From Phycisphaerales bacterium UBA4658 (GTDB lineage: Bacteria; Planctomycetota; Phycisphaerae; Phycisphaerales; UBA1924), in NCBI GenBank assembly GCA_002405485.1, contig DHLW01000012.1, positions 10,625 through 25,261 on the forward strand: 14,637 nucleotides of DNA. The letters run 5' to 3'. Positions 1 through 6,548 of the stretch are shown piece by piece. Every line of letters begins with the position of its first letter. The stretch's first letter is position 1. Made by a program: the position numbers and the translations under genes. The notes under the pieces are model-generated. The model saw only the letters and a program-made list of their open reading frames with translations, made no database searches and had not been told where the DNA came from.

Positions 1-195
1 CGGTCATAGGAAGGAGATGGTAGACGCCGTCGCCCGCGATTCAGCACGCCGAACCGTTTGTCTTGAGCGTCCAACCGCGATGCCATGGCGCCGGCATGAA
101 CGCGAGTCGACTTTTGTTCGGCATGCCTGCGCGGACACTGGACCTTGCTCCTGGGAACGCTACACTTCCCGCCCAAGTTTTCGGGAAAATCAGCC
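1..195. other. Left-edge non-coding stretch upstream of the first gene
   Basis: I see no convincing gene here. A short frame opening at base 17 sits only about one base after a GGAG-like motif, which is too close for ribosome binding, and its composition is not protein-like. A weak promoter-like pair (CTGGAC at 138-143, TACACT at 161-166, 17 bases apart) lies just before the gene at 196. The -35 match is poor, so I do not call it as a promoter. A small TTTT-CGGG-AAAA palindrome sits at about 178-189, inside the short leader. Confidence 0.4.
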
Positions 196-513
196 ATGAG
201 CGACACCTTCAAGCCCGGTCAGACCATCCGCTGCACGATCACCAAGCTGCCCAAGGCGGCGGCGGATCGCAAGACCATCGAGCGGCTGATGCGGCGTGAT
301 CCGCAGGTCATCCGCGGGCTGCGTCGCAGCGCCCGAGTGCGGGCCGCCACGACCGTGACCTACAACCGAGGCAACCGCGACTGGGTGCAGCGTCAGAAGG
401 TCGGCAAGATCGTGCGCGTCGTCAAGGGCAACTCCTGGACGTGCGTGTTCGACCTGAACGCCGCTCATGACTTCAAGGCCGTTGCCGACTTCGTCAAGGT
501 CGAGGCCGCCTGA
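196..513 (+). CDS. Small basic conserved-looking protein of unknown function (105 aa)
   Basis: I do not recognise a named family. The ATG at 196 is preferred over an in-frame extension back to 145 because the product then begins cleanly with MSDTFKPGQTIRCTITK, and the upstream residues read as translated leader. No good Shine-Dalgarno sequence is visible. The 105-aa product is rich in Lys/Arg (RRDPQVIRGLRRSARVRA at about 34-51) and has no signal peptide or membrane segment, so it is probably cytoplasmic. The C-terminal half (KVGKIVRVVKGNSWTCVFD, then a short helical tail) looks like alternating beta strands, compatible with a small nucleic-acid-binding barrel; that is inference only. It reads away from the left edge and is followed 114 bases later by the copper-binding lipoprotein gene. 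Nothing ties the two functionally. Confidence 0.72.
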   Translation: MSDTFKPGQTIRCTITKLPKAAADRKTIERLMRRDPQVIRGLRRSARVRAATTVTYNRGNRDWVQRQKVGKIVRVVKGNSWTCVFDLNAAHDFKAVADFVKVEAA

Positions 514-627
514 TCTCCCGGGCGCTCTTGCGTCTCTGCGGCACAGAGCCGGATTCCTCGGCCCGCCTGCGTTGGGCGAGAGCTTGATTCGGACCGAAAG
601 CCAGAGCCAGTTTTCAGGGGTGGATCC

Positions 628-1122
628 ATGCATCCGACGTGTGTGAGTGCGACCCGGCTTCTGGCCGGGTTGTCTTTGTGTCTGTTGGTGGCGCTCGGTG
701 CGGTCGCCATCTCCGCCTGCGGCCGAAGCGATGCGGAGCTCCCGATTCAGCAGCGAAAGCCCGCGGACAAGGTGTACACCACCCGGGCGGTGGTAGAGTC
801 GCTTCCGGATCCGAATCGGCCCACGGCCCAGTTCATCGTGCATCACGAAGCGATCGATGAGTTTGTCAATCCCGATGGCACGCGCGGCATGAATGCGATG
901 AGCATGCCGATGAACGTCGCGCCGGGCGTGCCGATGGGCGATCTCAAGGTCGGCGACAAAATCGAGTTGGATCTGAGCGTGTGGAACTCAGACGACGGGA
1001 AGCGGATTGTGTTCTATCAGGCCACACGCATCAAGGCGCTCCCCGCCGACACCGAGCTGAAGTTCCAGCGAGCCGCACCGACGCTGGGTGGACCACCTCA
1101 ACCCGCGCCCGCACGCCCGTGA
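628..1122 (+). CDS. CusF-like copper-binding lipoprotein
   Basis: The 164-aa product is probably a periplasmic copper-binding lipoprotein of the CusF-like family. A hydrophobic signal (about 10-30) ends in the lipobox-like AISAC, so Cys31 would be lipidated. The mature part carries the usual family order: YTTRAVVESLPDP (50-62), a His pair in VHHEAIDEF (72-73), a Met cluster GMNAMSMPMNV (Met88, 91, 93, 95) and the strand LKVGDKIELDLSV. In E. coli CusF one His, two Met and a Trp bind Cu(I)/Ag(I). Here the His and the MxM are present, but the Trp position appears to be Met, as I recall for many SCO/CusF-like paralogues. The C-terminus is a Pro/Ala tail. The start at 628 follows an AGGGGTGG motif at good spacing. 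No CusA/B/C or copper ATPase is adjacent, so it may act as a chaperone for another copper enzyme. Confidence 0.82.
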   Translation: MHPTCVSATRLLAGLSLCLLVALGAVAISACGRSDAELPIQQRKPADKVYTTRAVVESLPDPNRPTAQFIVHHEAIDEFVNPDGTRGMNAMSMPMNVAPGVPMGDLKVGDKIELDLSVWNSDDGKRIVFYQATRIKALPADTELKFQRAAPTLGGPPQPAPARP

Positions 1123-1173
1123 GCGCACGCCCGAACGGTGCGCCCACCCTCATGCGATCGATCCGACAGACAC

Positions 1174-1216
1174 AAAGAAAAAACCCAGCGCCTAGCCCGT
1201 AGGCCAAGCGCCGGGT
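1174..1216 (-). terminator. Rho-independent terminator of the UDG gene
   Basis: The arms at 1183-1197 and 1202-1216 pair over 15 positions around a 4-base loop. Read on the minus strand all 15 positions pair (three G-U wobbles), and the stem is followed by TTTTTTCTTTG (about 1172-1182). Read on the plus strand the same three positions are A-C mismatches and no T-run follows. The signal therefore belongs to the minus-strand gene that ends at 1374. Confidence 0.85.
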
Positions 1217-1373
1217 CTCGTGGGGGTCAATCGGAACGGCCGACCGCGAGCGTCGACAACGCACAGTTGTTCGTCGGCTCACCGGACGAGGTTCCTCACT
1301 GCAGACACGAATTTGTGCGAGAGTCGTGTCGAATGACACGAGCGCGCTGTATTGGCCTGCTCCCAGAGCGATC

Positions 1374-2282
1374 TCAGGAATCGGCATGTGTCTTGGGCAC
1401 GGCGAGCCCGAGTTTCTCGGCCGCCTGGAGGAGGTCGGACCAGACCTTCTGCCGGTTCTCTCGGGTATATGCCCGCAGCAGGAAGGCGGGGTGATACGTG
1501 GGCATCACCGGAATGGGGCCTTCTCCCGGCGGGGCGTCGCCCTCCCAGAGTGCTGGGGGCTGGAAACTCGCCCACTGGCCGCGCAGCCGAGCCATCGCCT
1601 CCATGGTGTTCAACATCGTGCGGGTCGCGGGCAGACCAAGAGTCACGATGACCTCGGGGCGGATCGCCGCGATCTGCTGGTAGAGGTAGGGCGCACACAC
1701 GGCACACTCATCGCTGGTCGGCGTGGCGTTGTTGGGTGGCCGGGTCTTGAGCACGTTGGCGATGTAGACATCCTCGCGTTTCAGACCCAGGGCGATGATC
1801 ATCTTGTCGAGGAGTTGGCCGGCCCGCCCCACAAACGGGCGCCCGCAGCGATCCTCGTCGGCACCAGGGGCTTCGCCGACGAACATGAGCCGAGCACGGG
1901 GATCTCCCTCGCCGAAGACGATGTGCGTGAAATCGGTGACGAACTTGGCGTGCGGGGCGTCACGTTCGTATCTGGCCCGGATGAGATCGAGGGTTCGCTG
2001 GGCGGCGGCCCGCGCCGGATCAGCAAAGGCCGCCGCGGGCTTGGTCTCGATGACCGGAGCCCGCGCCGCACGATCGGACGCCGGGGACCGCGCGGGCACA
2101 GCAGCGGGCGCGGTGGCCGCGGGAGCCGGAGGTGGGCTCTTAAGGATGGCGGGCTGCTGAGTCGAGGCCATGGGCTCGCTCGCGGCGGTGTGGGCCCGGA
2201 CTGGCACGCACTCGACGCCCATGAGCTGCTCGGTGCGGGCATGCTGACGAACAAGACGAGCAAGGTGGGCGGCGTCGGGCAT
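1374..2282 (-). CDS. Family-4 type uracil-DNA glycosylase lacking most Fe-S cysteines
   Basis: This is a uracil-DNA glycosylase of the family-4/5 (thermostable-UDG-like) fold, which removes uracil from DNA in base-excision repair. Family motifs are clear: VFGEG, GEAPG (136-140) followed by the [15 protein letters not shown] block, [10 protein letters not shown], and [10 protein letters not shown] (active-site region, His264). These enzymes normally carry a 4Fe-4S cluster held by an N-terminal CxxC, a Cys in KCRPP and a later Cys. Here the N-terminal pair is absent, KCRPP is KTRPP (Thr180), and only the last Cys (DECAVCAP, Cys196) remains. The start at 2282 (302 aa) is chosen because [24 protein letters not shown] looks like a genuine N-terminus; an ATG at 2312 would add ten residues. 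Residues about 35-95 form an Ala/Pro-rich linker. The gene lies 47 bases after the TM-protein gene on the same strand. Confidence 0.88.
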   Translation of the reverse strand: MPDAAHLARLVRQHARTEQLMGVECVPVRAHTAASEPMASTQQPAILKSPPPAPAATAPAAVPARSPASDRAARAPVIETKPAAAFADPARAAAQRTLDLIRARYERDAPHAKFVTDFTHIVFGEGDPRARLMFVGEAPGADEDRCGRPFVGRAGQLLDKMIIALGLKREDVYIANVLKTRPPNNATPTSDECAVCAPYLYQQIAAIRPEVIVTLGLPATRTMLNTMEAMARLRGQWASFQPPALWEGDAPPGEGPIPVMPTYHPAFLLRAYTRENRQKVWSDLLQAAEKLGLAVPKTHADS

Positions 2283-2329
2283 GTGCCCAGCGTATCGCCG
2301 ATCCACGCCCATGGGCGATTGCGCAGAAC

Positions 2330-2653
2330 TCAGGGCTTGTCGGCGGGCTTATCAGCCGGCTTGTCGGCGGGCTTGTCCGTTGCCGCCGGTGCGGCCGATG
2401 CGCCGGGTGCGGGGGGTGTCGTCGCGGGCTGGGCCGGGGCCGGCGTGGGCGCCGGGGTTTGGGCATCCGGACGGGCATCGCGTTCATCCGCGGTCGAACG
2501 CTTGCCGCCCGGGACGGGGACGGGCGCGTCCGGACCACGGTCCAGCAGCGGCGTGACAAACGCGCCGACGGCCATACCCACGATCAGGCCCAAGATGAGC
2601 CCGGGAACAAACGCCTTCATCAGCATCGACGAGCTCTCGTTCTGCTCGGCCAT
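2330..2653 (-). CDS. Small single-TM protein with Pro/Ala-rich KPAD-repeat tail
   Basis: I do not recognise a family. The ATG at 2653 is preceded by GGAGA at good spacing and gives 107 residues. The longer reading back to 2974 adds non-protein-like sequence. After a short polar N-terminus (MAEQNESSSMLMKAF) comes one hydrophobic glycine-rich segment at about 14-34 (VPGLILGLIVGMAVGAF), followed by a soluble Asp/Pro/Ala/Thr-rich tail with no Cys. The last residues repeat (A/T)DKP four times, encoded by 12-bp DNA repeats. It would be an inner-membrane anchor with a disordered periplasmic tail, or the reverse. It lies directly upstream of the UDG gene on the same strand and is possibly co-transcribed, but no functional link is evident. 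Confidence 0.72.
   Translation of the reverse strand: MAEQNESSSMLMKAFVPGLILGLIVGMAVGAFVTPLLDRGPDAPVPVPGGKRSTADERDARPDAQTPAPTPAPAQPATTPPAPGASAAPAATDKPADKPADKPADKP
2333..2380 (-). repeat. 12-bp tandem repeat (four copies) coding for DKPA repeats
   Basis: Four successive 12-bp units (GGGCTTGTCGGC-like on the plus strand) with two to three substitutions between copies. They encode the repeated DKPA tetrapeptide at the C-terminus of the TM protein. Perfect in-frame periodicity suggests copy-number change by slippage. Confidence 0.85.
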
Positions 2654-2834
2654 AGGAATCTCCGGAGTACGAAGGGTATCGACCTGACGCGGGGCAACTC
2701 TACACCCGAGTCGCACCCTGATTGGGCGGTCAATGTGCAAAGAATCCGTGTGTGCTCCCCACGCCCCCGGGATCGGGGACGACGCCGTCTGCTCCGAGGC
2801 ACGAGTCGTCTGAGAGCTCAATGCCCCTGCAGAC

Positions 2835-2867
2835 CGAGTTGATCCCCGCATCATGGGGATCAACTCG
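2835..2867. repeat. Perfect 13-bp inverted repeat with 7-base loop
   Basis: CGAGTTGATCCCC (2835-2847) is matched exactly by its reverse complement at 2855-2867 around the loop GCATCAT. No T-run follows on either strand, so it is not a standard intrinsic terminator. It could be an operator, a protein-binding hairpin or a rho-assisted terminator between divergent units. Confidence 0.75.
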
Positions 2868-3023
2868 ATGGACACGCGGACGATCTGCAACAGCCAGGGC
2901 GGACAGGGCGGTCCGAGCAGGCGGCAGACCGCGCAGGACAAGAACGCGGCCAGTGCACGCGTTTCAGATCGCAATATCCAGTTTAGTTCTACATTCTGTT
3001 TATCACTCTTTGTGTTGTGCGCA

Positions 3024-3052
3024 TTGACATTGTTTCGATGTTCGTGTATATC
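3024..3052 (+). promoter_or_regulatory. Sigma70-type promoter upstream of the FG-GAP protein gene
   Basis: A perfect TTGACA (3024-3029), a 17-base spacer and TATATC (3047-3052) lie inside the most AT-rich stretch of the window. A start near 3059 would give a leader of about 370 nt before the ATG at 3432. The -10 match is imperfect (four of six), but the exact -35, exact spacing and AT-rich setting are together persuasive. Confidence 0.55.
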
Positions 3053-3431
3053 TTACGACGAGCAATCGGGGCGATGCGAGAGAATGCACCGTCTCGGCGG
3101 GAAGGTGTCGGGGCACCGGATCTGAGAGCAGGTTGACGGTGGAACGCCGTGTTTCCGGGGAGCCGGGCGGATCGTGAAGATCCGGGACGAGCGTGCGGCG
3201 CTGGTCTGAGAGGACGTGCGTCGATATCGCGGCCGGGTCCGGACGGGCGGCGTGAACGAAGATCCGGACTGCCAGGGACAACTCGGAACGTGCGTGCACC
3301 ACACGGTCCGCCGCACGACCAACGCGCGAGCGTGTCGCACGCGCGTCACGGGCTTCGTGTCGCGGGCTTGTCGCCCGTCTGATGCGGCGCCGGGTCGGGG
3401 GCGGATCAGACTGTCAGGAGGAAGACTCGCG

Positions 3432-4415
3432 ATGCAGCTCACACTTGGTTTGTTCGCGGCGTGCCTTTCGATGAGTCAGGCCGCTCCGACCAGCGGAACG
3501 GCGATCGGCGGCGGGGTGTGCAGTCCGAACATCGGACAGATCGTCTTTGCCGAGATCGCCGACGTCTCGGGTGACGGCGTGGATGAGATCGCACAGACCC
3601 TCTGGTACTCGGACACCTCGAGCACCGTGCAGGTGTACGACGGCAAATCGAAGGCGCTCCTGCTCACGTGGCACTCGCCCGCGGGGGAGACGGCGTTTGG
3701 TTCGGGAGTGGCCGACACGGCGGACTTCGATGGGGACGGGCTCGGGGACATCGCGATCTCGTCGGTGTCTGGACAGGTCGGGTTGATCCGGGTGTACTCG
3801 AGCGCGAACGGCAAGACGCTGGCGATTCTCCGGCAGTCGCCCGGGGTGCCCGCGGACACTTCGGACGTGCAGCAGATGGGCGACCTCGATCTGAGCGGAT
3901 CGGTAACCTCGGCGGACCTTGCCACCGCTGCGTCACTGGCCCTGGCGGGCGACGTTCACGAACTGGCCGACTGGGACGTGGACGGCGTCACGACGGTGCC
4001 CGAGGTGACGGGCGTGGCGGCGTTGCTGGGCACGTCGCTGCCGGCGTCGGCAGCGCAGTCGCTGGTCGACGCGGTGAACGCCGCGGACACGAGCTTCGAC
4101 GCCGACGACGTGCTGTCGGCGACGTATGTGAACGGGACGCTGGTGGTGAAGCGAAAGCGCGGGGGGTTCTTCAAGTGCCTGATCTGCGCGATCAAGTGCG
4201 CCGCGGATCTGCGGCACGCGGCGGATTGCATCGGCATTCGCAAGACGATCGCCGAGGAGTGCTTCGCGCTGCACCCGAACGTCTGCTCGCTGGAGTACAC
4301 CGAGTGCGTTGAGCAGCGTGAGCGCACCGCTCTTGAGGATTGCATCAAGCGCGTGGCCGAGGCCGCGGGCGAGTGCGGAGAGTGTGTCTACAGGTGCGGA
4401 CCGAGGTTGAGGTGA
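3432..4415 (+). CDS. Secreted FG-GAP/EF-hand protein with Cys-rich C-terminal module
   Basis: The ATG at 3432 follows a strong AGGAGGA (3416-3422) and begins a short signal peptide (MQLTLGLFAACLSMSQA, cleavage near 17-18). The reading frame continues upstream to 3216, but that part lacks protein character. The 327-aa product has FG-GAP/VCBS-like units with calcium-loop Asp patterns (ADVSGDGVDEIA at about 43-54; ADFDGDGLGDIAI at 98-110). A dockerin-like pair of loops follows (DLDLSGSVTSADL at 151-163; DWDVDGVTTVPEV at 180-192). After a basic KRKRGG junction the last 80 residues hold 11 cysteines (249, 252, 256, 266, 277, 285, 292, 304, 315, 318, 322) on a helix-rich background, which I do not recognise. 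It is probably exported and calcium-stabilised, with disulphides or a metal site in the tail. A hairpin follows the stop, then a lipoprotein gene. Confidence 0.8.
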   Translation: MQLTLGLFAACLSMSQAAPTSGTAIGGGVCSPNIGQIVFAEIADVSGDGVDEIAQTLWYSDTSSTVQVYDGKSKALLLTWHSPAGETAFGSGVADTADFDGDGLGDIAISSVSGQVGLIRVYSSANGKTLAILRQSPGVPADTSDVQQMGDLDLSGSVTSADLATAASLALAGDVHELADWDVDGVTTVPEVTGVAALLGTSLPASAAQSLVDAVNAADTSFDADDVLSATYVNGTLVVKRKRGGFFKCLICAIKCAADLRHAADCIGIRKTIAEECFALHPNVCSLEYTECVEQRERTALEDCIKRVAEAAGECGECVYRCGPRLR

Positions 4416-4451
4416 GTCGACGGCCGCTGGAGGGCTGTACGATCTGAAACA

Positions 4452-4482
4452 GCCGCCCACGTCGGTCAACGGCGTGGGCGGC
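4452..4482 (+). terminator. 10-bp GC hairpin after the FG-GAP gene
   Basis: GCCGCCCACG (4452-4461) pairs perfectly with 4473-4482 around an 11-base loop, 36 bases after the stop at 4415. The following bases (ATTCGGGGG) contain no T-run. It may be a terminator or an RNA-stabilising hairpin between two plus-strand genes. Confidence 0.5.
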
Positions 4483-4533
4483 ATTCGGGGGTCATTCCGG
4501 GCCTATGGACGGTCCAAGCTCAGGAGAGCGATC

Positions 4534-5127
4534 ATGCACAAGTGCAAAGCGGCGTGGGCGGCGCTGATCGTGACACTTTCGGCGATGAATGGCTGCGATC
4601 GCGGGTCGGGCACACCGGCGACCCGCTCCGCCGACGCGCCAAAGGCCGGGCAGGCCGCCGAGATCTGGCGGATCGCACAGTCACAGAGCTCGATCGCCTG
4701 TGGATTTGCGACAGCGCTGTCGAAGGCGGATCCGGCGGAGCTTCGTGCGGCCACGTACGAAGTGCCCGAACCGCTGGAGCGTCGCGCGCGGATCGCGGGC
4801 AAGGACATCGACCTGAGCGTGAGTGTGATGCGTCCGCTGCTTGAGGGCGTTCGGACGTGCGTGCAGGACAAGACCCCGGCGGAGCAGAGCCGCACGCTCA
4901 TCGCCCTCGACCAGTTGCTGGCTGGAGCGATGCTCAGCGCCGCGCAGGTTGCGGACTCCAAGGGCCAGGGCGGGAGCGCGTGGCAGGCGCTTGGTTCCTA
5001 TCGCGGCTGGGTGCTCACCGAGATTGAGAAGCTCGGAGAGGCGGGGGCCGGCTACGAGCCCGCCAAGAAAAAGGCCGTGATCGCCGATGCGATTCGCTCT
5101 CTGGATGCTCGCGTGCCGACGCCCTAG
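4534..5127 (+). CDS. Probable lipoprotein of unknown function
   Basis: The ATG at 4534 has AGGAGA (4522-4527) in front of it. An in-frame GTG at 4474 lies inside the preceding hairpin and is less likely. The 197-aa product opens with a basic, hydrophobic leader ending in SAMNGC, so Cys21 is the probable lipidation site although the lipobox is weak (Met at -3). A Gly/Ser/Thr/Ala linker follows, then a mostly helical domain from about residue 38 with two further Cys (SSIAC; VRTC), and conserved-looking segments such as SYRGWVLTEIEKLGEAG. I do not recognise a family. It follows the FG-GAP protein gene on the same strand, separated by a hairpin, and converges on the epimerase-linked pair. Confidence 0.72.
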   Translation: MHKCKAAWAALIVTLSAMNGCDRGSGTPATRSADAPKAGQAAEIWRIAQSQSSIACGFATALSKADPAELRAATYEVPEPLERRARIAGKDIDLSVSVMRPLLEGVRTCVQDKTPAEQSRTLIALDQLLAGAMLSAAQVADSKGQGGSAWQALGSYRGWVLTEIEKLGEAGAGYEPAKKKAVIADAIRSLDARVPTP

Positions 5128-5142
5128 TGCATCTTCCCGGCT

Positions 5143-5166
5143 GGGGGGGGGGCGGGGGGGCGGGGG
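5143..5166 (+). other. G-run G10-C-G7-C-G5 between convergent genes
   Basis: Twenty-two of 24 bases are G on the plus strand, starting 15 bases after the stop at 5127 and ending 16 bases before the minus-strand gene that stops at 5183. It contains enough runs of three or more G for an intramolecular quadruplex in the RNA or DNA of the plus strand. It is also a place where sequencing or assembly length errors are common. Confidence 0.8.
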
Positions 5167-5182
5167 TTGCGAGGATGGGTCG

Positions 5183-5407
5183 CTACATCTGTCGGCGCAT
5201 ACGTCGGACCCAGCGGGCGTATTCGAAGATGGAGGCGATCCGTTCGCGTCGGGACGCCGGCCAACCGCGGCCGAAGGCCGTCTGGGTGCGCCAGGTCCAA
5301 TACGGCCCGCGGAGCCGGAAGCCGGTGATGAGCCCCAGTCGGACGAGCTCCCATGCCCCGCCGAGCGAGTCGAGAATCCACCTGAGCATGCGAGCAACGG
5401 TGGTCAT
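5183..5407 (-). CDS. Small basic protein coupled to the epimerase gene (74 aa)
   Basis: I do not recognise a named family. The ATG at 5407 lies six bases after the stop of the epimerase gene on the same strand, which suggests translational coupling; a GGAG sits about 12 bases upstream. The product is rich in Arg and Trp (MLRWILDSLGGAWELVRLG, then GPYWTWRTQTAFG, then a tail EYARWVRRMRRQ). It has an amphipathic or weakly hydrophobic N-terminal stretch but no clear signal peptide, so peripheral membrane association is possible. The composition (Trp/Tyr/Phe clusters with Arg) looks like a real small protein rather than a random frame. Context suggests a role in surface-sugar or envelope metabolism, which is inference. 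Confidence 0.62.
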   Translation of the reverse strand: MTTVARMLRWILDSLGGAWELVRLGLITGFRLRGPYWTWRTQTAFGRGWPASRRERIASIFEYARWVRRMRRQM

Positions 5408-5413
5408 GTTGGC

Positions 5414-6469
5414 TCAGACGCTCCGGCGTTCCCCGCCGGGCGAGTACATCTCGCGGTACCACTCGACCGTCTGGCGGAGCCCGTCGTCGAGGGGCGTGAT
5501 GGGGACATAGCCGAGCAGTTCACGGGCGCGAGAGAGATCCGCGAGGGAGTGTCGCACGTCCCCCGTTCGGGCGGGCTGGAAGATCGGCTTGAACGCGGAG
5601 GTTCCGGCTCGACCGGCGGCCTCCTGATTCACGGCGTCGGACATGATCCTGGCGAGCTGCACGAGCTCGGTGCGTTCGCCGGAGCCGATGTTCACGACGT
5701 CGCCGGAATACGCCCGATCCGCGGCGGCGGCAAGCAGATTCGCCAGCACGGCGTTGGCGATGAACGTGAAGTCGCGGGACTGCAGCCCGTCGCCAAAGAT
5801 CACCGGCGACTCGCCGGCGAGCAGCTTGCGGGCAAACTGGGCGATGACGCCGGAATACGGCGAGTCGGCGGGCTGGCGCGGGCCGAAGATGTTGAAGTAC
5901 CGCAAGCTGATCGTGTTCAGGCCGTAACTTCTGGCCCAGGCGAGCATGACGTGCTCTCCGGCGAGCTTGCTTGCGGCATATGGGCTGACGGGCTCTGGCG
6001 TGTCGGTCTCGACTTTGGGCAGCCGCTCGTTTGCGCCATAGGCGGAGCTGGAGGCGGAGTAGACGATCTGCTTGACGCCGACCCTTCGAGCCGCCTCGGC
6101 GACGCGCATGGTTCCCACGGCGTTGACGGCAAAGGAGCGCTCGGGCTCGGCGACGGATCGCGGGACGCTCGACATCGCCGCGAGATGGAAGACGCAGTCG
6201 CAGCGATCGAAGGCATCGAGCAGCGCGGCGTCGTCGAGGATCGACCCATGCACGAACCGGACGCGGTCGGGCTCGATGTCGATGAGTTCGCCCAGATGCT
6301 CGGGCGTGGAGTTGGACAGGTCGTCCACGACGCTGATGATGGCGCCCAGCGAGAGCAGGGCGTCCACGAGGTGGCCGCCGATGAACCCCGCGCCTCCGGT
6401 GACGCAGACGGAGCGTCCCTCGAAGCGGGGCCGAAGCCGAACCACCCATTCGTGCGGAAGGCGAATCAC
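5414..6469 (-). CDS. NAD-dependent sugar-nucleotide epimerase/dehydratase (extended SDR)
   Basis: A 351-aa extended short-chain dehydrogenase/reductase of the kind that acts on nucleotide sugars (UDP-glucose or UDP-GlcNAc 4-epimerase, or a related dehydratase). The Rossmann glycine motif TGGAGFIGG is at 24-32, an acidic VDDLSNS follows strand 2, and HLAAMSSV is at 95-102. The catalytic Ser region is SASSSAYG (138-145), and the YxxxK pair is Tyr164/Lys168 (PYAASK). The substrate-side motifs RYFNIFGPRQ and SRDFTFI follow. The motif set resembles WbpP/GalE-like 4-epimerases more than 4,6-dehydratases, but substrate cannot be fixed. The start is a GTG at 6469 with an in-frame stop 4 codons earlier and no good ribosome site; a GTG at 6445 is an alternative. 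It probably supplies precursors for surface polysaccharide. A 74-aa gene follows within six bases. Confidence 0.9.
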   Translation of the reverse strand: MIRLPHEWVVRLRPRFEGRSVCVTGGAGFIGGHLVDALLSLGAIISVVDDLSNSTPEHLGELIDIEPDRVRFVHGSILDDAALLDAFDRCDCVFHLAAMSSVPRSVAEPERSFAVNAVGTMRVAEAARRVGVKQIVYSASSSAYGANERLPKVETDTPEPVSPYAASKLAGEHVMLAWARSYGLNTISLRYFNIFGPRQPADSPYSGVIAQFARKLLAGESPVIFGDGLQSRDFTFIANAVLANLLAAAADRAYSGDVVNIGSGERTELVQLARIMSDAVNQEAAGRAGTSAFKPIFQPARTGDVRHSLADLSRARELLGYVPITPLDDGLRQTVEWYREMYSPGGERRSV

Positions 6470-6548
6470 GGAAGGAGTTTACGTGGGATTGCGACTCGTG
6501 GCGGCGGGCGATCGAAAAACCGGCGAGATTGGGCCAATAGAACGACAA

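Larger units (their letters stand above)
2654..3431. other. 778-base gene-free region with hairpin, AT-rich promoter zone and leader
   Basis: No frame here has protein-like composition plus a ribosome site. The part next to 2653 is the upstream region of the minus-strand TM-protein gene. A perfect 13-bp inverted repeat lies at 2835-2867. Bases about 2965-3060 are conspicuously AT-rich for this window and carry a promoter. From about 3060 to 3431 the DNA is GC-rich again and forms the long untranslated leader of the plus-strand gene at 3432. It includes a decamer direct repeat (GAAGATCCGG at 3176-3185 and 3258-3267) and a small CGGGC-TTGTC-GCCCG hairpin at 3363-3377. Confidence 0.6.

Noticed and set aside
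17..199. A 60-aa plus-strand frame preceded by AAGGAG
   Set aside because: The motif abuts the ATG, the product has no domain, and the frame overlaps the better-supported gene at 196.
1326..2687. A 453-aa plus-strand open frame across the UDG and TM-protein genes
   Set aside because: It lies opposite two convincing minus-strand genes with family motifs, and its Gly/Arg/His-rich composition is typical of a shadow frame in high-GC DNA.
3216..3431. In-frame N-terminal extension of the FG-GAP protein
   Set aside because: The added 72 residues are Arg-rich, hide the signal peptide and ignore the strong AGGAGGA in front of 3432.
2654..3431. A tRNA or other structured RNA gene in the large gap
   Set aside because: No cloverleaf, no T-loop-like GTTCGAATC and no recognisable ncRNA core was found; only hairpins and a promoter could be supported.
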